Source: Lachnospiraceae bacterium (GTDB taxonomy: Bacteria; Bacillota; Clostridia; Lachnospirales; Lachnospiraceae). From it: DNA of 64,000 nucleotides. The first letter of the stretch is position 1; each line of letters opens with the position of its first letter. The notes under the pieces were generated by a model. It did no database searches and was not told the origin of the DNA. It was given only the letters and a program-made list of their open reading frames with translations. The position numbers and the translations under genes are program-made. The stretch covers positions 103,115-167,114 of the forward strand of contig CABIXN010000006.1 of the NCBI GenBank assembly GCA_902362715.1. The letters are read 5' to 3'. Below are positions 34,030 through 43,253 of the stretch, piece after piece.

Positions 34030-35399
34030 AAGTTATTCCTTTTTTTAAATTTATCGCAGGCCAATACAAACGCCTCCGCAGTTTTAGAATTTCCGTAAAA
34101 ATAAAGATGTGGAAATCCCGCCAGCAGATTCTCCGTACTGTGTATGCATTCCCATTTCCGGCTGCTCTGGGGTTTTCTGGCAGTAAACGCCTGCCCGCAG
34201 CCGTCAGAATCAAAGTAGTGGAATTCATGCGCCGGCACAGGTCCTGTCTCTTTTCCAAATACCGTACCGCCTTCCAGCGTAATATATCCAAAACGGCCAA
34301 GTTTTTTTGTCCGGTATGCCCTTGCGGGTATTACCCCTGCCATAGGCCAGGACCTTTCCTCCATATCTTCCATCTGTTCCTGCAGGTACATAAATCCGCC
34401 GCATTCCGCCATACAGGGCATTCCCTGTAAAACAGCTTCCCGGACAGAATCCCGCATAGTTTGATTTTTGCTGAGCTTTTCCGCATACAATTCCGGGTAT
34501 CCTCCGTGAAACATCAGACCGTGAATATTTTCCGGAATTTTTTTATCATGCAGCGGTGAAAACCATACCAGTTCAGCTCCCATTTTTTCCAGCAGTTCCA
34601 GATTATCCTTGTAGAAAAAGCAGAATGCCTCATCTTTAGCCACTCCAATCCGGACATACCTGCATAACTTTTCTGCACGTTTTACAAACTCAGGTTTTTC
34701 TGTATACAGCTTTGGCGCCTCCCCGGCAATCTCTGAAAGTACCTCCCACTCAATAGATGTATCCAGCACATCCGCCAGACGGTACAGCTGATCTCTAAGT
34801 CCGGTAATCTCGCCAGGAAGCACAAGCCCCAGATGTCTGCTCTCTAGAACACAGTCAGAAAGCTCCGGCACGTATCCTGCCACCTTCACAGGAAGCTGTG
34901 ATTCGATCAGCTCTTTCATTCTTGGATACAGCATCGGAGACATACGGTTTAAAATCACGCCCCTGATATGACTATTTTTCTTATATTCCAGAAATCCTTT
35001 GATATAGGGCACTAATGATACGCTCATTCCTTTACTGTTGACAATCAGAACTGCCGGCGTATCCGTGGCATCCGCCACCTCCCAGGCACTAGCCCTTACA
35101 GTGGTCCCTGCTACACCGTCATAATATCCCATAACACCTTCTAACACTGCCAGATCACACTCTTTACTGTTTTGCTCCAACAGCCAGCACACGACACTTT
35201 TGTCTGCAAAAAACGTATCCAGATTTCTGCTTTTTGTTCCCAGAACACGGCTGTGGAACATGGGATCTATATAATCCGGCCCGCACTTAAAAGACGCAAT
35301 GGATACGCCCTTGCGTTTCAGAGCCTGCATAATCCCGCAGGTCAGCAGCGTCTTTCCACTTCCGCTGGCTCCTGCTGTCAGCAAAAAACGTCCCTTCAT
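34026..35399 (-). CDS. cbiA: Cobyrinic acid a,c-diamide synthase CbiA
   Basis: A 457-residue ATP- and glutamine-dependent amidotransferase that amidates the a and c side chains. Seen: the P-loop LTAGASGSGKTLLTCGIMQA, FKCGPDYIDPMFHSRVLG, FHGGYPELYAEKL and MAECGGFMYLQEQM with the glutaminase cysteine, ending with EFHYFDSDG. It lies between the CbiJET fusion and cbiB. Confidence 0.95.
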   Translation of the reverse strand: MKGRFLLTAGASGSGKTLLTCGIMQALKRKGVSIASFKCGPDYIDPMFHSRVLGTKSRNLDTFFADKSVVCWLLEQNSKECDLAVLEGVMGYYDGVAGTTVRASAWEVADATDTPAVLIVNSKGMSVSLVPYIKGFLEYKKNSHIRGVILNRMSPMLYPRMKELIESQLPVKVAGYVPELSDCVLESRHLGLVLPGEITGLRDQLYRLADVLDTSIEWEVLSEIAGEAPKLYTEKPEFVKRAEKLCRYVRIGVAKDEAFCFFYKDNLELLEKMGAELVWFSPLHDKKIPENIHGLMFHGGYPELYAEKLSKNQTMRDSVREAVLQGMPCMAECGGFMYLQEQMEDMEERSWPMAGVIPARAYRTKKLGRFGYITLEGGTVFGKETGPVPAHEFHYFDSDGCGQAFTARKPQSSRKWECIHSTENLLAGFPHLYFYGNSKTAEAFVLACDKFKKRNNL

Positions 35400-35409
35400 C
35401 TAATTCTCC

Positions 35410-37428
35410 TTATTTCTCAAACGCTCCTGCATCCCCGGCTGCTGAAACAATCGTCACCGGGTTTAAGCCCATCATCAGATGGTAACTGCCTGCCTTTTTT
35501 GACCGGGCCGCACTCAAAGATGTAATCTCCACATCCTGAAAGGGCAGCTCCTTGATACAGGAAAGCATTTCTCCCACTGTCTCCAGAGTAATCGCATTCA
35601 TCACAATCCGGACAGAGGGATTTTTCTTTAACAACAGCTCTAAAATCTCCCTGAGATTTCCGGATGAACCGCCAATAAATGCATGTGTTGGAGGTTCCAG
35701 ATCTATAAGAGCTTCCGGCGCTGTTCCTTCAATAACTTCGAGATTATCTGTCCGAAATTTCCGCTTATTCTGGCGGATCAGTTCCACCCCTTCCGGATTC
35801 TTTTCAATGGCGTATACTTTTCCACAAACCGCCTGCATCGCCATCTCCACGGCAACAGAACCTGTTCCTGCTCCCACATCATATACAACGGAACGGGCGG
35901 TAAGGCGCAGTCTTGAAAGAGAAACACTCCGGACCTCTTCTTTGGTCATGGGAACACTGCCCCGCAAAAACTCATCATCTGAAATTCCATGAGTTACTAC
36001 ATGCTCTCTTTCTTTCTGCGCTTCTAACAGCATCACGCACAGGCCGTCTGTGTGGATATCCGCAAGCTCCCTTGCCGAACCCCGGATAATCTTTTCATTT
36101 TCATAAGAAAGATTTTCTCCCACCGATACCTGTGTGTCTCCCATTCCATACTCTGTGAGTTTTCTGCAGATCTGGCCGCAGATTTTTTCACTTCCTGCCA
36201 GTGCAAAAATGCGGGGATGCTCTTTTAATAAGCCAATGATATTACAGCTTCTTCCATGAAGACTTACCGGCAGAATATCTTCCCAGGTTGTTTTCAGCCT
36301 TCCGGCAAAATAAATCATAGAAGAAATCCCGCAGATTACTTCCGTATCCCCGTCAATCAGCTGAAGAAGCTTTTTGGCCCCGCTGTAAAATCCGGTATCT
36401 CCTGAGAGCAGTACAGCTACACGCTGATATGACGGATGCTTTACAATATAATCCCGTATCTCTTCCGGTTTATAGGAAACAAATTTGTCCTGTCCCTCTG
36501 TTCCAAATCCATCCAGCATTCTTGCGGCACCGATCAGCAATTCCGCACTGCTGACTGCATCTTTCGCTTCTTTTGTCATAGTCGCCTCTGCGCCCATTCC
36601 AATGCCCACCAGCGTTACTTTTGTCCCCTTCGCATCCGGCTGTTCCTTTACAGCCAGGCCGAATTTTTCTCCCAGAATGTGCAGACACTCAGACAAAGAG
36701 ATTCCTTCTGTCTGTGGGGGCCTTCCGATTACAACCAGACCACAGCCGCACTCTTCCGCTGCTTTTACCTTTTCTGCAAATCCGCCGCTGCTTCCGGATT
36801 CTTTTGTTACCATCCATCGTGCCTTAATCTGATGCAGCATCGCCTTGTTTAAATCTTTTGAAAATGGCCCCTGCATACAGATCAGATGCTGCCCCTCAAA
36901 TCCCAGGGCTGCACATTCGGCTGCCACTGCTGGAAGAGACAAAACTCTGGCAAAAATGCGCTCTTTATATCCCGGCAGACCGGTAAATAAATGCAGCTCT
37001 TTGCTGCCGGTAGTCACCAGTACATTTCCCTGCGTCCCCCCAAGGAATTCAACGGCTGATGCTGTATCCTTCACAAAAACCGTCTGGTTTTCTGCCCCCA
37101 GACCGGATACATCCGCGCTGTCCCTGAGTACTCTAAGATATTGTTTCCCGGATTGTTCACATGCTTTTCTGATATTGTCCGTCACAGCCTGAGCATAAGG
37201 GTGAGTGGCATCTATTACAATACCGTCTTTGGAAAGCTGCTCCATCTGTACCGCCATCTCCTCCGATGTCAGACGCTCTGCGGACACATGGCAGCAGGGA
37301 CCTTTGGGAAGCAGACTGCCGCCGTATTCTGTTGCCGCAAATACCCGGCACATAATTCCGGCCTCATTCAAATACTCCGCTGCCATCCGCCCTTCCCTGG
37401 TGCCTGCAAAAATAAATACCTTATACAT
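35410..37428 (-). CDS. cbiJET: Triple fusion CbiJ-CbiE-CbiT
   Basis: A 672-residue protein joining three cobalamin enzymes. Residues 1-257 are the precorrin-6A reductase CbiJ/CobK (FIFAGTREGRMAAEYL, VIDATHPYAQAVTDNI, LVTTGSKELHLF). Residues 270-475 are the C5-methyltransferase CbiE (VTLVGIGMGAEATMT, LLSGDTGFYSGAKKLL). Residues 480-665 are the decarboxylating C15-methyltransferase CbiT (MTKEEVRSVSLSRLRL, DVGAGTGSVAVEMA at 517-530, HAFIGGSSGNLREIL). CbiET fusions are common (CobL); having the reductase joined as well is less so. The three steps are consecutive or nearly so (precorrin-6A to precorrin-8). It overlaps the end of cbiH by eight bases. Confidence 0.95.
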   Translation of the reverse strand: MYKVFIFAGTREGRMAAEYLNEAGIMCRVFAATEYGGSLLPKGPCCHVSAERLTSEEMAVQMEQLSKDGIVIDATHPYAQAVTDNIRKACEQSGKQYLRVLRDSADVSGLGAENQTVFVKDTASAVEFLGGTQGNVLVTTGSKELHLFTGLPGYKERIFARVLSLPAVAAECAALGFEGQHLICMQGPFSKDLNKAMLHQIKARWMVTKESGSSGGFAEKVKAAEECGCGLVVIGRPPQTEGISLSECLHILGEKFGLAVKEQPDAKGTKVTLVGIGMGAEATMTKEAKDAVSSAELLIGAARMLDGFGTEGQDKFVSYKPEEIRDYIVKHPSYQRVAVLLSGDTGFYSGAKKLLQLIDGDTEVICGISSMIYFAGRLKTTWEDILPVSLHGRSCNIIGLLKEHPRIFALAGSEKICGQICRKLTEYGMGDTQVSVGENLSYENEKIIRGSARELADIHTDGLCVMLLEAQKEREHVVTHGISDDEFLRGSVPMTKEEVRSVSLSRLRLTARSVVYDVGAGTGSVAVEMAMQAVCGKVYAIEKNPEGVELIRQNKRKFRTDNLEVIEGTAPEALIDLEPPTHAFIGGSSGNLREILELLLKKNPSVRIVMNAITLETVGEMLSCIKELPFQDVEITSLSAARSKKAGSYHLMMGLNPVTIVSAAGDAGAFEK

Positions 37429-38152
37429 TCCGATATCCTCTTGGGGTTACCATTTTGCCCTCCAGCTCCCTTGTCTGGGAATTACCGATAAATACTGTGG
37501 TAAACATATCAACCGCTGTGTCCCTCAGTTCTTCCAAAGACATAACCCGGCAGCTTTCCCCGTCTCTTCCAATATTGGAGACGATACCGCAGACTGTCTT
37601 GCCGCTTTTATAAGTCAGCATAAGATCACAGGCTTTTTTTAAATAGTCCGCTCTTTTTTTACTGGATGGATTATACAGTACAATGGAAAAATCCCCTTTC
37701 GCTGCCATCAGAAGCCTCTGTTCAATTTTCTCCCATGGTGTTAAAAGATCACTGAGGCTGATCAGGCAGAAATCATGGATTAACGGTGCTCCTAAAACTG
37801 CGGCACCGCCGGTTGCGGCGGTGACCCCCGGAATAATTTCGAGCTCAACTTCTGGATAGCGAACCCCGATTTCATACATCAGTCCGGCCATTCCATAGAC
37901 TCCGGCATCACCGCTGCAGATCATTGATACCGTTTTCCCTTTTTGTGCCTCCTCAAAAGCCATAACACATCGGTCTGCTTCTTTTGTCATAGGCGTTGTC
38001 AAAAACTCTTTTTCCAAAAAATGTTCCCGGACCAGATCTACATATACCGTATATCCGATAATTACATCACTCTGTTCTAATGCATGGATGGCACGAAGTG
38101 TCATCTGCTCATATTCTCCGGGTCCGATTCCTATTACATATAATTTATTCAA
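37421..38152 (-). CDS. cbiH: Cobalt-precorrin-3 C17-methyltransferase CbiH
   Basis: A 243-residue SAM-dependent tetrapyrrole methylase that methylates C17 and contracts the ring. Seen: LYVIGIGPGEYEQMTLRAIH, MICSGDAGVYGMAGLMYE and VLGAPLIHDFCLISLSDLLT. It overlaps cbiG by eight bases upstream and the CbiJET fusion downstream, so the three are translated together. Confidence 0.94.
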   Translation of the reverse strand: MNKLYVIGIGPGEYEQMTLRAIHALEQSDVIIGYTVYVDLVREHFLEKEFLTTPMTKEADRCVMAFEEAQKGKTVSMICSGDAGVYGMAGLMYEIGVRYPEVELEIIPGVTAATGGAAVLGAPLIHDFCLISLSDLLTPWEKIEQRLLMAAKGDFSIVLYNPSSKKRADYLKKACDLMLTYKSGKTVCGIVSNIGRDGESCRVMSLEELRDTAVDMFTTVFIGNSQTRELEGKMVTPRGYRNV

Positions 38153-39242
38153 AGCTTATCCTCCAGTCTCTGACGGCACAGGCAGCTGTGACGCCGCATT
38201 TTCCCTGTTTTTTCATAATTAATCTTCCATTGCCCGCTCCCAGCACCGCGCTGCGCTCACAGACATTATCCACTCCGGTAACAGATTCTACAAAAGGAGA
38301 GGACTGAAAATCCCCCGATACGCCTTTTAATTCATCAGCGCTGTAACACCAAAAGGGAATCTGCTGCCTGCAGGTAAACTCTGCCAGCCCCGGCTCTTCT
38401 TTTTTCAGATCAATGGAAACCGCTGCACAAACAGACTCTTTAAATATCCCCCAGGTATTTAACCACTCTTCAATCATCTCTTCGATGGCGTAAAGAGTGG
38501 TACCTTTCCTGCAGCCGATCCCAAGAATCGTCTGCTTTGGTACCAGGTACAGCGTGGCATCCGGCAGTTCTCTGCGCTTTTGAACACCCAGGTGAATCCA
38601 CAAAGATTCTTTTTTTGCGTATTCAGCAGCTGCCTGTTCGTCCCATTTTAAATAATTCAGACCCCGGGGAAATTTTATCCCTTCCAAATGCCGCTGTGCT
38701 TCTTCGTCTGCTGTCACAAAAATGTCTTCGTCTCTCAGCAGTCTGGCCGATACCTCTTTCGCCAGGCTCATATCCGAGATCCAAAGATGATTCTGTTTTG
38801 CGAACACATCTACTGCAAACCGCTCTTTTACATCCGTTGCAGTTGTAATTACCGGAACAGCTCCCAGATTTTTTGCCAGCTCCCAAGCTGCCTCATTGGC
38901 TCCTCCCAGATGTCCGGATAATAAAGAGATTACAAACTGTTTTCCTTCGTCCACTACCAGCACCGCCGGATCATACCGCTTGCTTTTTACAAATGGAGCA
39001 ATGGCCCGCACCGCAATTCCGCAGGCTCCTGTAAACACAATCAGCTCCGAGGTTTCAAAAGCCTGCTCTGTCCAATCTGCCAGCGTACCATTTAAAATCT
39101 GCACAGAGGCATCTTCACAGTCTGTCATATAACGGCTCTTCACAGAAAGAACAGCTTCATATCCCTTCTCTTCTAAGCTGTTTACCACATCTTTTGCTAC
39201 GGCCAGCCCTCCTGGCGTAAAACAAATTACAGAAGCTTTCAC
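38145..39242 (-). CDS. cbiG: Cobalt-precorrin-5A hydrolase CbiG
   Basis: A 365-residue protein that opens the delta-lactone of cobalt-precorrin-5A and releases acetaldehyde. Seen: the N-terminal domain with VFTGACGIAVRAIAPFVKSK and VVDEGKQFVISLLSGHLGGA, VITTATDVKERFAVDVFAK, and the C-terminal LGIGCRKGTTLYAIEEMIEE, all typical. It lies 45 bases after cbiF. Confidence 0.95.
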   Translation of the reverse strand: MKASVICFTPGGLAVAKDVVNSLEEKGYEAVLSVKSRYMTDCEDASVQILNGTLADWTEQAFETSELIVFTGACGIAVRAIAPFVKSKRYDPAVLVVDEGKQFVISLLSGHLGGANEAAWELAKNLGAVPVITTATDVKERFAVDVFAKQNHLWISDMSLAKEVSARLLRDEDIFVTADEEAQRHLEGIKFPRGLNYLKWDEQAAAEYAKKESLWIHLGVQKRRELPDATLYLVPKQTILGIGCRKGTTLYAIEEMIEEWLNTWGIFKESVCAAVSIDLKKEEPGLAEFTCRQQIPFWCYSADELKGVSGDFQSSPFVESVTGVDNVCERSAVLGAGNGRLIMKKQGKCGVTAACAVRDWRISFE

Positions 39243-39287
39243 AGGCTTATCCCTCCTTTATATGACATCCGGCCTTCCCCGGCCGAT

Positions 39288-40046
39288 TTACTCAGATGCT
39301 TCCCGAAACTCTGTGGTAAATCCGGGATCATACAGTTTTGAACGGTCATAACGGGTATGGGCCACCACATCACCGATAATCATCAGCGCAGTCTTTGTAA
39401 TATTGTGCTCCGCCGCTGTTTTTGCCAGTGTATCCACGGTACACACAAAGGTTTTCTCATCCTCCCAGGTTGCTTTATAAACAATGGCTGCTGGCGTATC
39501 CGGCTGATATCCGCCTTCTATCAGACGTCTGCTTAGCTCCTCCAGCATACCGGTACTTAAAAATACAACCATAGTAGCCTGATGAGCGGCAAAGCTCTCA
39601 ATACTTTCCTTCGCCGGTACAGGGGTTCTTCCGGCCATTCTTGTAATGATAACACTCTGAGATACGTCAGGCAGCGTATACTCCAGATTCAGAGCCGATG
39701 CCGCTCCGCAAAAAGAGCTCACCCCCGGACAGTAATCGTATGCAATCTGTTTTTCATCCAGTACATCCATCTGTTCCCGGATAGCTCCGTAAAGACTTGG
39801 ATCCCCGGTGTGAAGGCGAACTGTCATCTTCTGATTCTGTTCCGCAGTTATCATTACCTCCAGCACTTCTTCCAGCGTCATTTTCGCGCTGTTATAAATT
39901 TCTGCTCCCGGCTTTGCGTACTCAAGCAGCTGCGGATTTACTAATGAACCTGCATAGATAATAATATCTGCTTCCTCCAGATATTTTTTTCCTCTGACTG
40001 TAATCAGGTCCGGCGCCCCGGAACCTGCTCCCACAAAATGTATCAT
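39288..40046 (-). CDS. cbiF: Cobalt-precorrin-4 C11-methyltransferase CbiF
   Basis: A 252-residue tetrapyrrole methylase. Seen: IHFVGAGSGAPDLITVRGKK, IIYAGSLVNPQLLEYAKPGA, RLHTGDPSLYGAIREQMDVL and the GVSSFCGAASAL loop. It methylates C11 of cobalt-precorrin-4. The ATG overlaps the cbiL stop by four bases. Confidence 0.96.
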   Translation of the reverse strand: MIHFVGAGSGAPDLITVRGKKYLEEADIIIYAGSLVNPQLLEYAKPGAEIYNSAKMTLEEVLEVMITAEQNQKMTVRLHTGDPSLYGAIREQMDVLDEKQIAYDYCPGVSSFCGAASALNLEYTLPDVSQSVIITRMAGRTPVPAKESIESFAAHQATMVVFLSTGMLEELSRRLIEGGYQPDTPAAIVYKATWEDEKTFVCTVDTLAKTAAEHNITKTALMIIGDVVAHTRYDRSKLYDPGFTTEFREASE

Positions 40047-40729
40047 GATTTCTCCTTTACAATAATCAATGAATAATAGCCTGCATCCTCTGGAATCGCA
40101 TCCGCACCGTAATAAACCTTTTCTCCCGGCATCCCGCAGTTTTCAATCATCACCACTTGTGCATCCTGCTGCTGCAGCACTTTTTTTACCTGCTCTATCT
40201 TTTTTCCGGCTTTCATCAAAACCTTAGTTCCCGGAAGTTTAAGGGCCTCCTCTATCTGATAAGAAGCCGGTATCACATGAAGCTGCTGCGCTTTTTCCAC
40301 AAGGCCGATATTTAACCGGGCCGCAGCCGCGCAAAAGGATGTAATCCCGCTGATAATTTCTGTTTCATATCCTGCCGCCTGCACCTTTTTATGGATATAC
40401 AGATAGGTAGAATATACCGACGGGTCCCCAAGAGTTAAAAACACCACCTGTTTTCCTTCATCCAAAAACGCTCTGACAGCATTTGCTCCCCTCTCATGAT
40501 TTTCCTCCAGCTTTACCGGATCCTTTGTCATGGGCATACTTACCGGCAGCAGCACTTTACCGGCCAGCTCCGGATAAATCTGCTCTACAATCTGATATGC
40601 CACGGAATCTTTTGGTTCCTCTCCCGGAACAGCTACTACATCACTGTCTCTGACCGCCTCAAGGGCTTTGATGGTCAGCAGCTTTGGGTCCCCTGGTCCT
40701 ACACCGATTCCTGTTAATTTTCCTCTCAT
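40043..40729 (-). CDS. cbiL: Cobalt-precorrin-2 C20-methyltransferase CbiL
   Basis: A 228-residue tetrapyrrole methylase that adds the C20 methyl group after cobalt insertion. Seen: GKLTGIGVGPGDPKLLTIKA, PMTKDPVKLEENHERGANAV, LTLGDPSVYSTYLYIHKKVQ and GITSFCAAAARL. The ATG at 40729 overlaps the cbiD stop (ATGA) and has AAGGA upstream. The same frame runs open upstream inside cbiD, but that part is not protein-like. Confidence 0.95.
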   Translation of the reverse strand: MRGKLTGIGVGPGDPKLLTIKALEAVRDSDVVAVPGEEPKDSVAYQIVEQIYPELAGKVLLPVSMPMTKDPVKLEENHERGANAVRAFLDEGKQVVFLTLGDPSVYSTYLYIHKKVQAAGYETEIISGITSFCAAAARLNIGLVEKAQQLHVIPASYQIEEALKLPGTKVLMKAGKKIEQVKKVLQQQDAQVVMIENCGMPGEKVYYGADAIPEDAGYYSLIIVKEKS

Positions 40730-41898
40730 TTTCTGTGTTCCTTTCGCTGTTGTTCTATACACTGTAATAACTCCAGCACATTTTTTGTATCTGCAAGCCG
40801 TCCCTCCACATTGGAGAAAATAATGGCTGCGGTCTTTATATCTCCTCTGGTTCTGTGGTCCATATAAAATTGAATCTTTTCCGCCGTGATTTCCATTGTC
40901 TCTTTTAGACACCCGGCTGCCTTTAAGATCTGCACAGCTTCTTCTGTGGTAACCGAATCCAGAATATTCTGTATCACTTTCCCTTGGGCCCCTGCCCGGA
41001 AAGCCTGGGCTGCCAGCAGCTCTGCCCGGCAGTCTGCATTTCGGGAATGTGTATTCATAATACCGCCGGATACTTTTACAAATTTCCCAATATGGGCGAT
41101 AAATAAAATTCCCTGTATTCCCAGCTCCGCCGCCATATCCAGCGTTTCTCCCAGATAATTGCTGCACTTCATGGAAAAAGTCAGATCAATATCCATCTCC
41201 TGCTGTGAAAACACCTGTCCGTAATTTCCCGGTGTGATGACAAGATACTGAGCACCTGCCTCTGCCAGCATCTTCATCTCCAGCCGGATACTGGCAATGA
41301 GAGCATCCTCGCTCATAGGAACTACAATCCCGCTTGTCCCCAGAATGGAAATCCCTCCGGTAATGCCAAGCCTCGGATTAAACGTCCGTTTCGCAATCTG
41401 TTCTCCCTCTGGCACAGAAATTATAATATTCAACCCCTTTTGATAATTATATTCCCGGCAGATCTGCCGGACTTCATTTAAAATCATCTTTCCCGGCACC
41501 GGATTGATAGCCGCTTCCCCGATTTTTTGCGAAAGCCCCGCCTTTGTTACTCTGCCAACTCCAATCCCGCCGTCTAACGAAATACCTTCCGATTCTTCCG
41601 TCAGTGAGACCTGTGCATAAATAAGGATTCCATCCGTAACATCCGGATCATCCCCGCCATCTTTTCTTACTGCGCAGCTGACTCTCCCGGGCCTTTGCTG
41701 AATATCCTCAATCAATAGTCTCAGCAAAATTCCCTTGGGGGTCTGTATCGCCGCCTCTTCCACTGTCTCCCCGGAAAGCAGCATCTTTGCCGCCGCCTTG
41801 GCAGCAGCTGCTGCACAGGTACCGGTAGTATACCCATACCGGAGTTTTTTTCCGTCTTTTAAAATGAAATACTCTTCAATTCCGGTCTTATGCTTCAT
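40726..41898 (-). CDS. cbiD: Cobalt-precorrin-5B C1-methyltransferase CbiD
   Basis: A 390-residue enzyme that methylates C1. Seen: LRYGYTTGTCAAAAAKAA at the start, KDGGDDPDVTDG, INPVPGKMILNEV, GITGGISILGTSGIVVPMS and LFIAHIGKFVKVSGGIMNTH. The ATG at 41898 lies after GGGGGAT, which itself follows the terminator T-run of the leader; the longer frame from 41964 would run through that terminator. It is the first gene of the cobalamin operon and under riboswitch control. Confidence 0.94.
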   Translation of the reverse strand: MKHKTGIEEYFILKDGKKLRYGYTTGTCAAAAAKAAAKMLLSGETVEEAAIQTPKGILLRLLIEDIQQRPGRVSCAVRKDGGDDPDVTDGILIYAQVSLTEESEGISLDGGIGVGRVTKAGLSQKIGEAAINPVPGKMILNEVRQICREYNYQKGLNIIISVPEGEQIAKRTFNPRLGITGGISILGTSGIVVPMSEDALIASIRLEMKMLAEAGAQYLVITPGNYGQVFSQQEMDIDLTFSMKCSNYLGETLDMAAELGIQGILFIAHIGKFVKVSGGIMNTHSRNADCRAELLAAQAFRAGAQGKVIQNILDSVTTEEAVQILKAAGCLKETMEITAEKIQFYMDHRTRGDIKTAAIIFSNVEGRLADTKNVLELLQCIEQQRKEHRK

Positions 41899-41911
41899 AT
41901 ATAAATCCCCC

Positions 41912-41946
41912 AAAAAAAACCGCTGTCTTCCGACAACGGTTTTCTT
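41912..41946 (-). terminator. Riboswitch-controlled terminator before cbiD
   Basis: Leftward, AAAACCG (41937-41943 side) pairs with CGGTTTT (41916-41922 side), with an inner GTC/GAC stem, followed by eight Ts at 41919-41912. The cbiD ribosome-binding site comes right after. This is the expression platform of the cobalamin riboswitch. Confidence 0.85.
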
Positions 41947-42066
41947 TTCCCGATTATATGACACTTCGGTTGCCGCAAAATGTCAACAAAATGTAACACG
42001 GTATCTGACTTTTACAGTAACGGACTTGTATGGGAATTTCACCCATTTCCCTGCTTTTACACTCTG
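41946..42066 (-). promoter_or_regulatory. Cobalamin riboswitch of the cbi operon
   Basis: The leftward leader contains the ordered core signals of cobalamin riboswitches: AGGGAAATGGGTGAAATTCC (about 42034-42053), then TCCGTTACTGTAA, then the B12-box-like AAGTCAGATACCGTG (about 41998-42013). GTGTAA near the start can pair with TTACA after the B12 box to close the aptamer. A stem TGACA/TGTCA follows, then the terminator. The aptamer is compact, with short peripheral stems. When cobalamin binds, transcription should stop before cbiD. Confidence 0.85.
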
Positions 42067-42072
42067 TTTTTC

Positions 42073-42101
42073 ATTATAATTTAATTGCAATTTGGTGTCA
42101 A
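42073..42101 (-). promoter_or_regulatory. Consensus promoter of the cobalamin operon
   Basis: Leftward TTGACA (42096-42101) and TATAAT (42073-42078) are both perfect and 17 bases apart, putting the transcript start at about 42066, at the head of the riboswitch. Confidence 0.92.
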
Positions 42102-42174
42102 CGAAGCTGGTTTCTTATTACAAAAAAGCCAAAAAAAGTACCAAAAATGCAAAATATTGGCGCAGCCGCCTAAT

Positions 42175-43233
42175 TTATTGTGTCAGTTCTTCCATAACCT
42201 GCTTTACTGTTGTAATCTTGGCTGCCTGAAAGGCATCTGCCCCGCAGAAAATCAAGCCTTCCTCCAGCTCCCCTTTCACGGCATGAATCAGCGCTTCTGT
42301 AATACAGTAAGGCGCTTTTGCCGGATTACAGGCTCCCATACAGCGATAGCATCTCTGTACGGGGCGAAGCCCTTTTTTAACCTGGTCCAGAAAATGATTG
42401 AAAATTGCACGTCCCGGCATCCCTACCGGGCTTTTAATAATACAGATATCCTCTTTCTGACAGTTTATGTATGCTTCTTTATATAACGGATGTGCATCGC
42501 ACTCCTTAGTAGTCACAAATTTTGTAGCTGCCTGAATGGCATCTGCCCCAAGCTCCAGATGATGCTTTAAATCAGAAGCAGTATTCACGCCTCCCCCCAC
42601 AATCACCGGGATATATATCTGATTAGCCTCTCCAAGCTCTCTTATATACTGTATAATTCTGCACTCTTCTGCTTCAAATTCTTCATCGCTGATATCCTCA
42701 AGCTGCTCCGGCAGAAATCCCAGATGGCCTCCTGCTTTAGGCCCCTCGATCACCACTGCATCCGGCAGCCTCTGGTAACGCTTCTGCCACATCTTTATCA
42801 ATACCTGGGCTGATCTTAAAGAAGATACTACAGGGATAATCGCCACATCAAAATCCTTCACATATTCCGGAAGCTTTACCGGCAGTCCCGCTCCCGAAAC
42901 AATAAAGTCCACGCCGCATTCCGCTGCCTTTCTAACCTGTGCTTCATACTCCTTTGTAACAGTCATAATATTAATGCCGATTACTCCTGTGGGAGCAATT
43001 TTTCTTGCAGTCTGAATCTCTTTTTCAATAGCTCTTAAGTTCGCAGCTTCCGCATTTGTATAAAAATCCGGTTCCCGAAATCCTATCTGGGCAGCTGATA
43101 TGGTCCCCGCACCACCTTCTTTTGCCACATTCCCTGCAAGGGTTCCAAGAGATACTCCAATCCCCATCCCTCCTTGTACTACAGGATATTTTAAAGACTT
43201 CTTCCCAATCACTACTTCTTTATATTGACTCAT
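42175..43233 (-). CDS. FMN-dependent oxidoreductase, nitronate monooxygenase / FabK-like family
   Basis: A 352-residue TIM-barrel flavoprotein. Seen: YPVVQGGMGIGVSLGTLAGN, GINIMTVTKEYEAQVRKAAE, PVIVGGGVNTASDLKHHLEL and the C-terminal QRCYRCMGACNPAKAPYC cysteine cluster, which is unusual for simple nitronate monooxygenases and may bind metal or an iron-sulfur centre. Members oxidise nitronates or reduce enoyl-ACP; the substrate cannot be told. AGGAGAAAC precedes the ATG. It stands alone upstream of the cobalamin promoter on the same strand. Confidence 0.85.
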   Translation of the reverse strand: MSQYKEVVIGKKSLKYPVVQGGMGIGVSLGTLAGNVAKEGGAGTISAAQIGFREPDFYTNAEAANLRAIEKEIQTARKIAPTGVIGINIMTVTKEYEAQVRKAAECGVDFIVSGAGLPVKLPEYVKDFDVAIIPVVSSLRSAQVLIKMWQKRYQRLPDAVVIEGPKAGGHLGFLPEQLEDISDEEFEAEECRIIQYIRELGEANQIYIPVIVGGGVNTASDLKHHLELGADAIQAATKFVTTKECDAHPLYKEAYINCQKEDICIIKSPVGMPGRAIFNHFLDQVKKGLRPVQRCYRCMGACNPAKAPYCITEALIHAVKGELEEGLIFCGADAFQAAKITTVKQVMEELTQ

Positions 43234-43253
43234 TCACCGTTTCTCCTCATTAC

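Noticed and set aside
33614..34300. A long leftward open frame of 228 codons across the cbiB/cbiA junction.
   Set aside because: It lies inside two clearly conserved genes in another frame and its translation is not protein-like (many Arg, Ile and Tyr in disordered order).
40730..41167. In-frame upstream extension of cbiL.
   Set aside because: It overlaps conserved cbiD sequence and is rich in Gly, Arg and Tyr without domain similarity; the ATGA overlap marks the true start.
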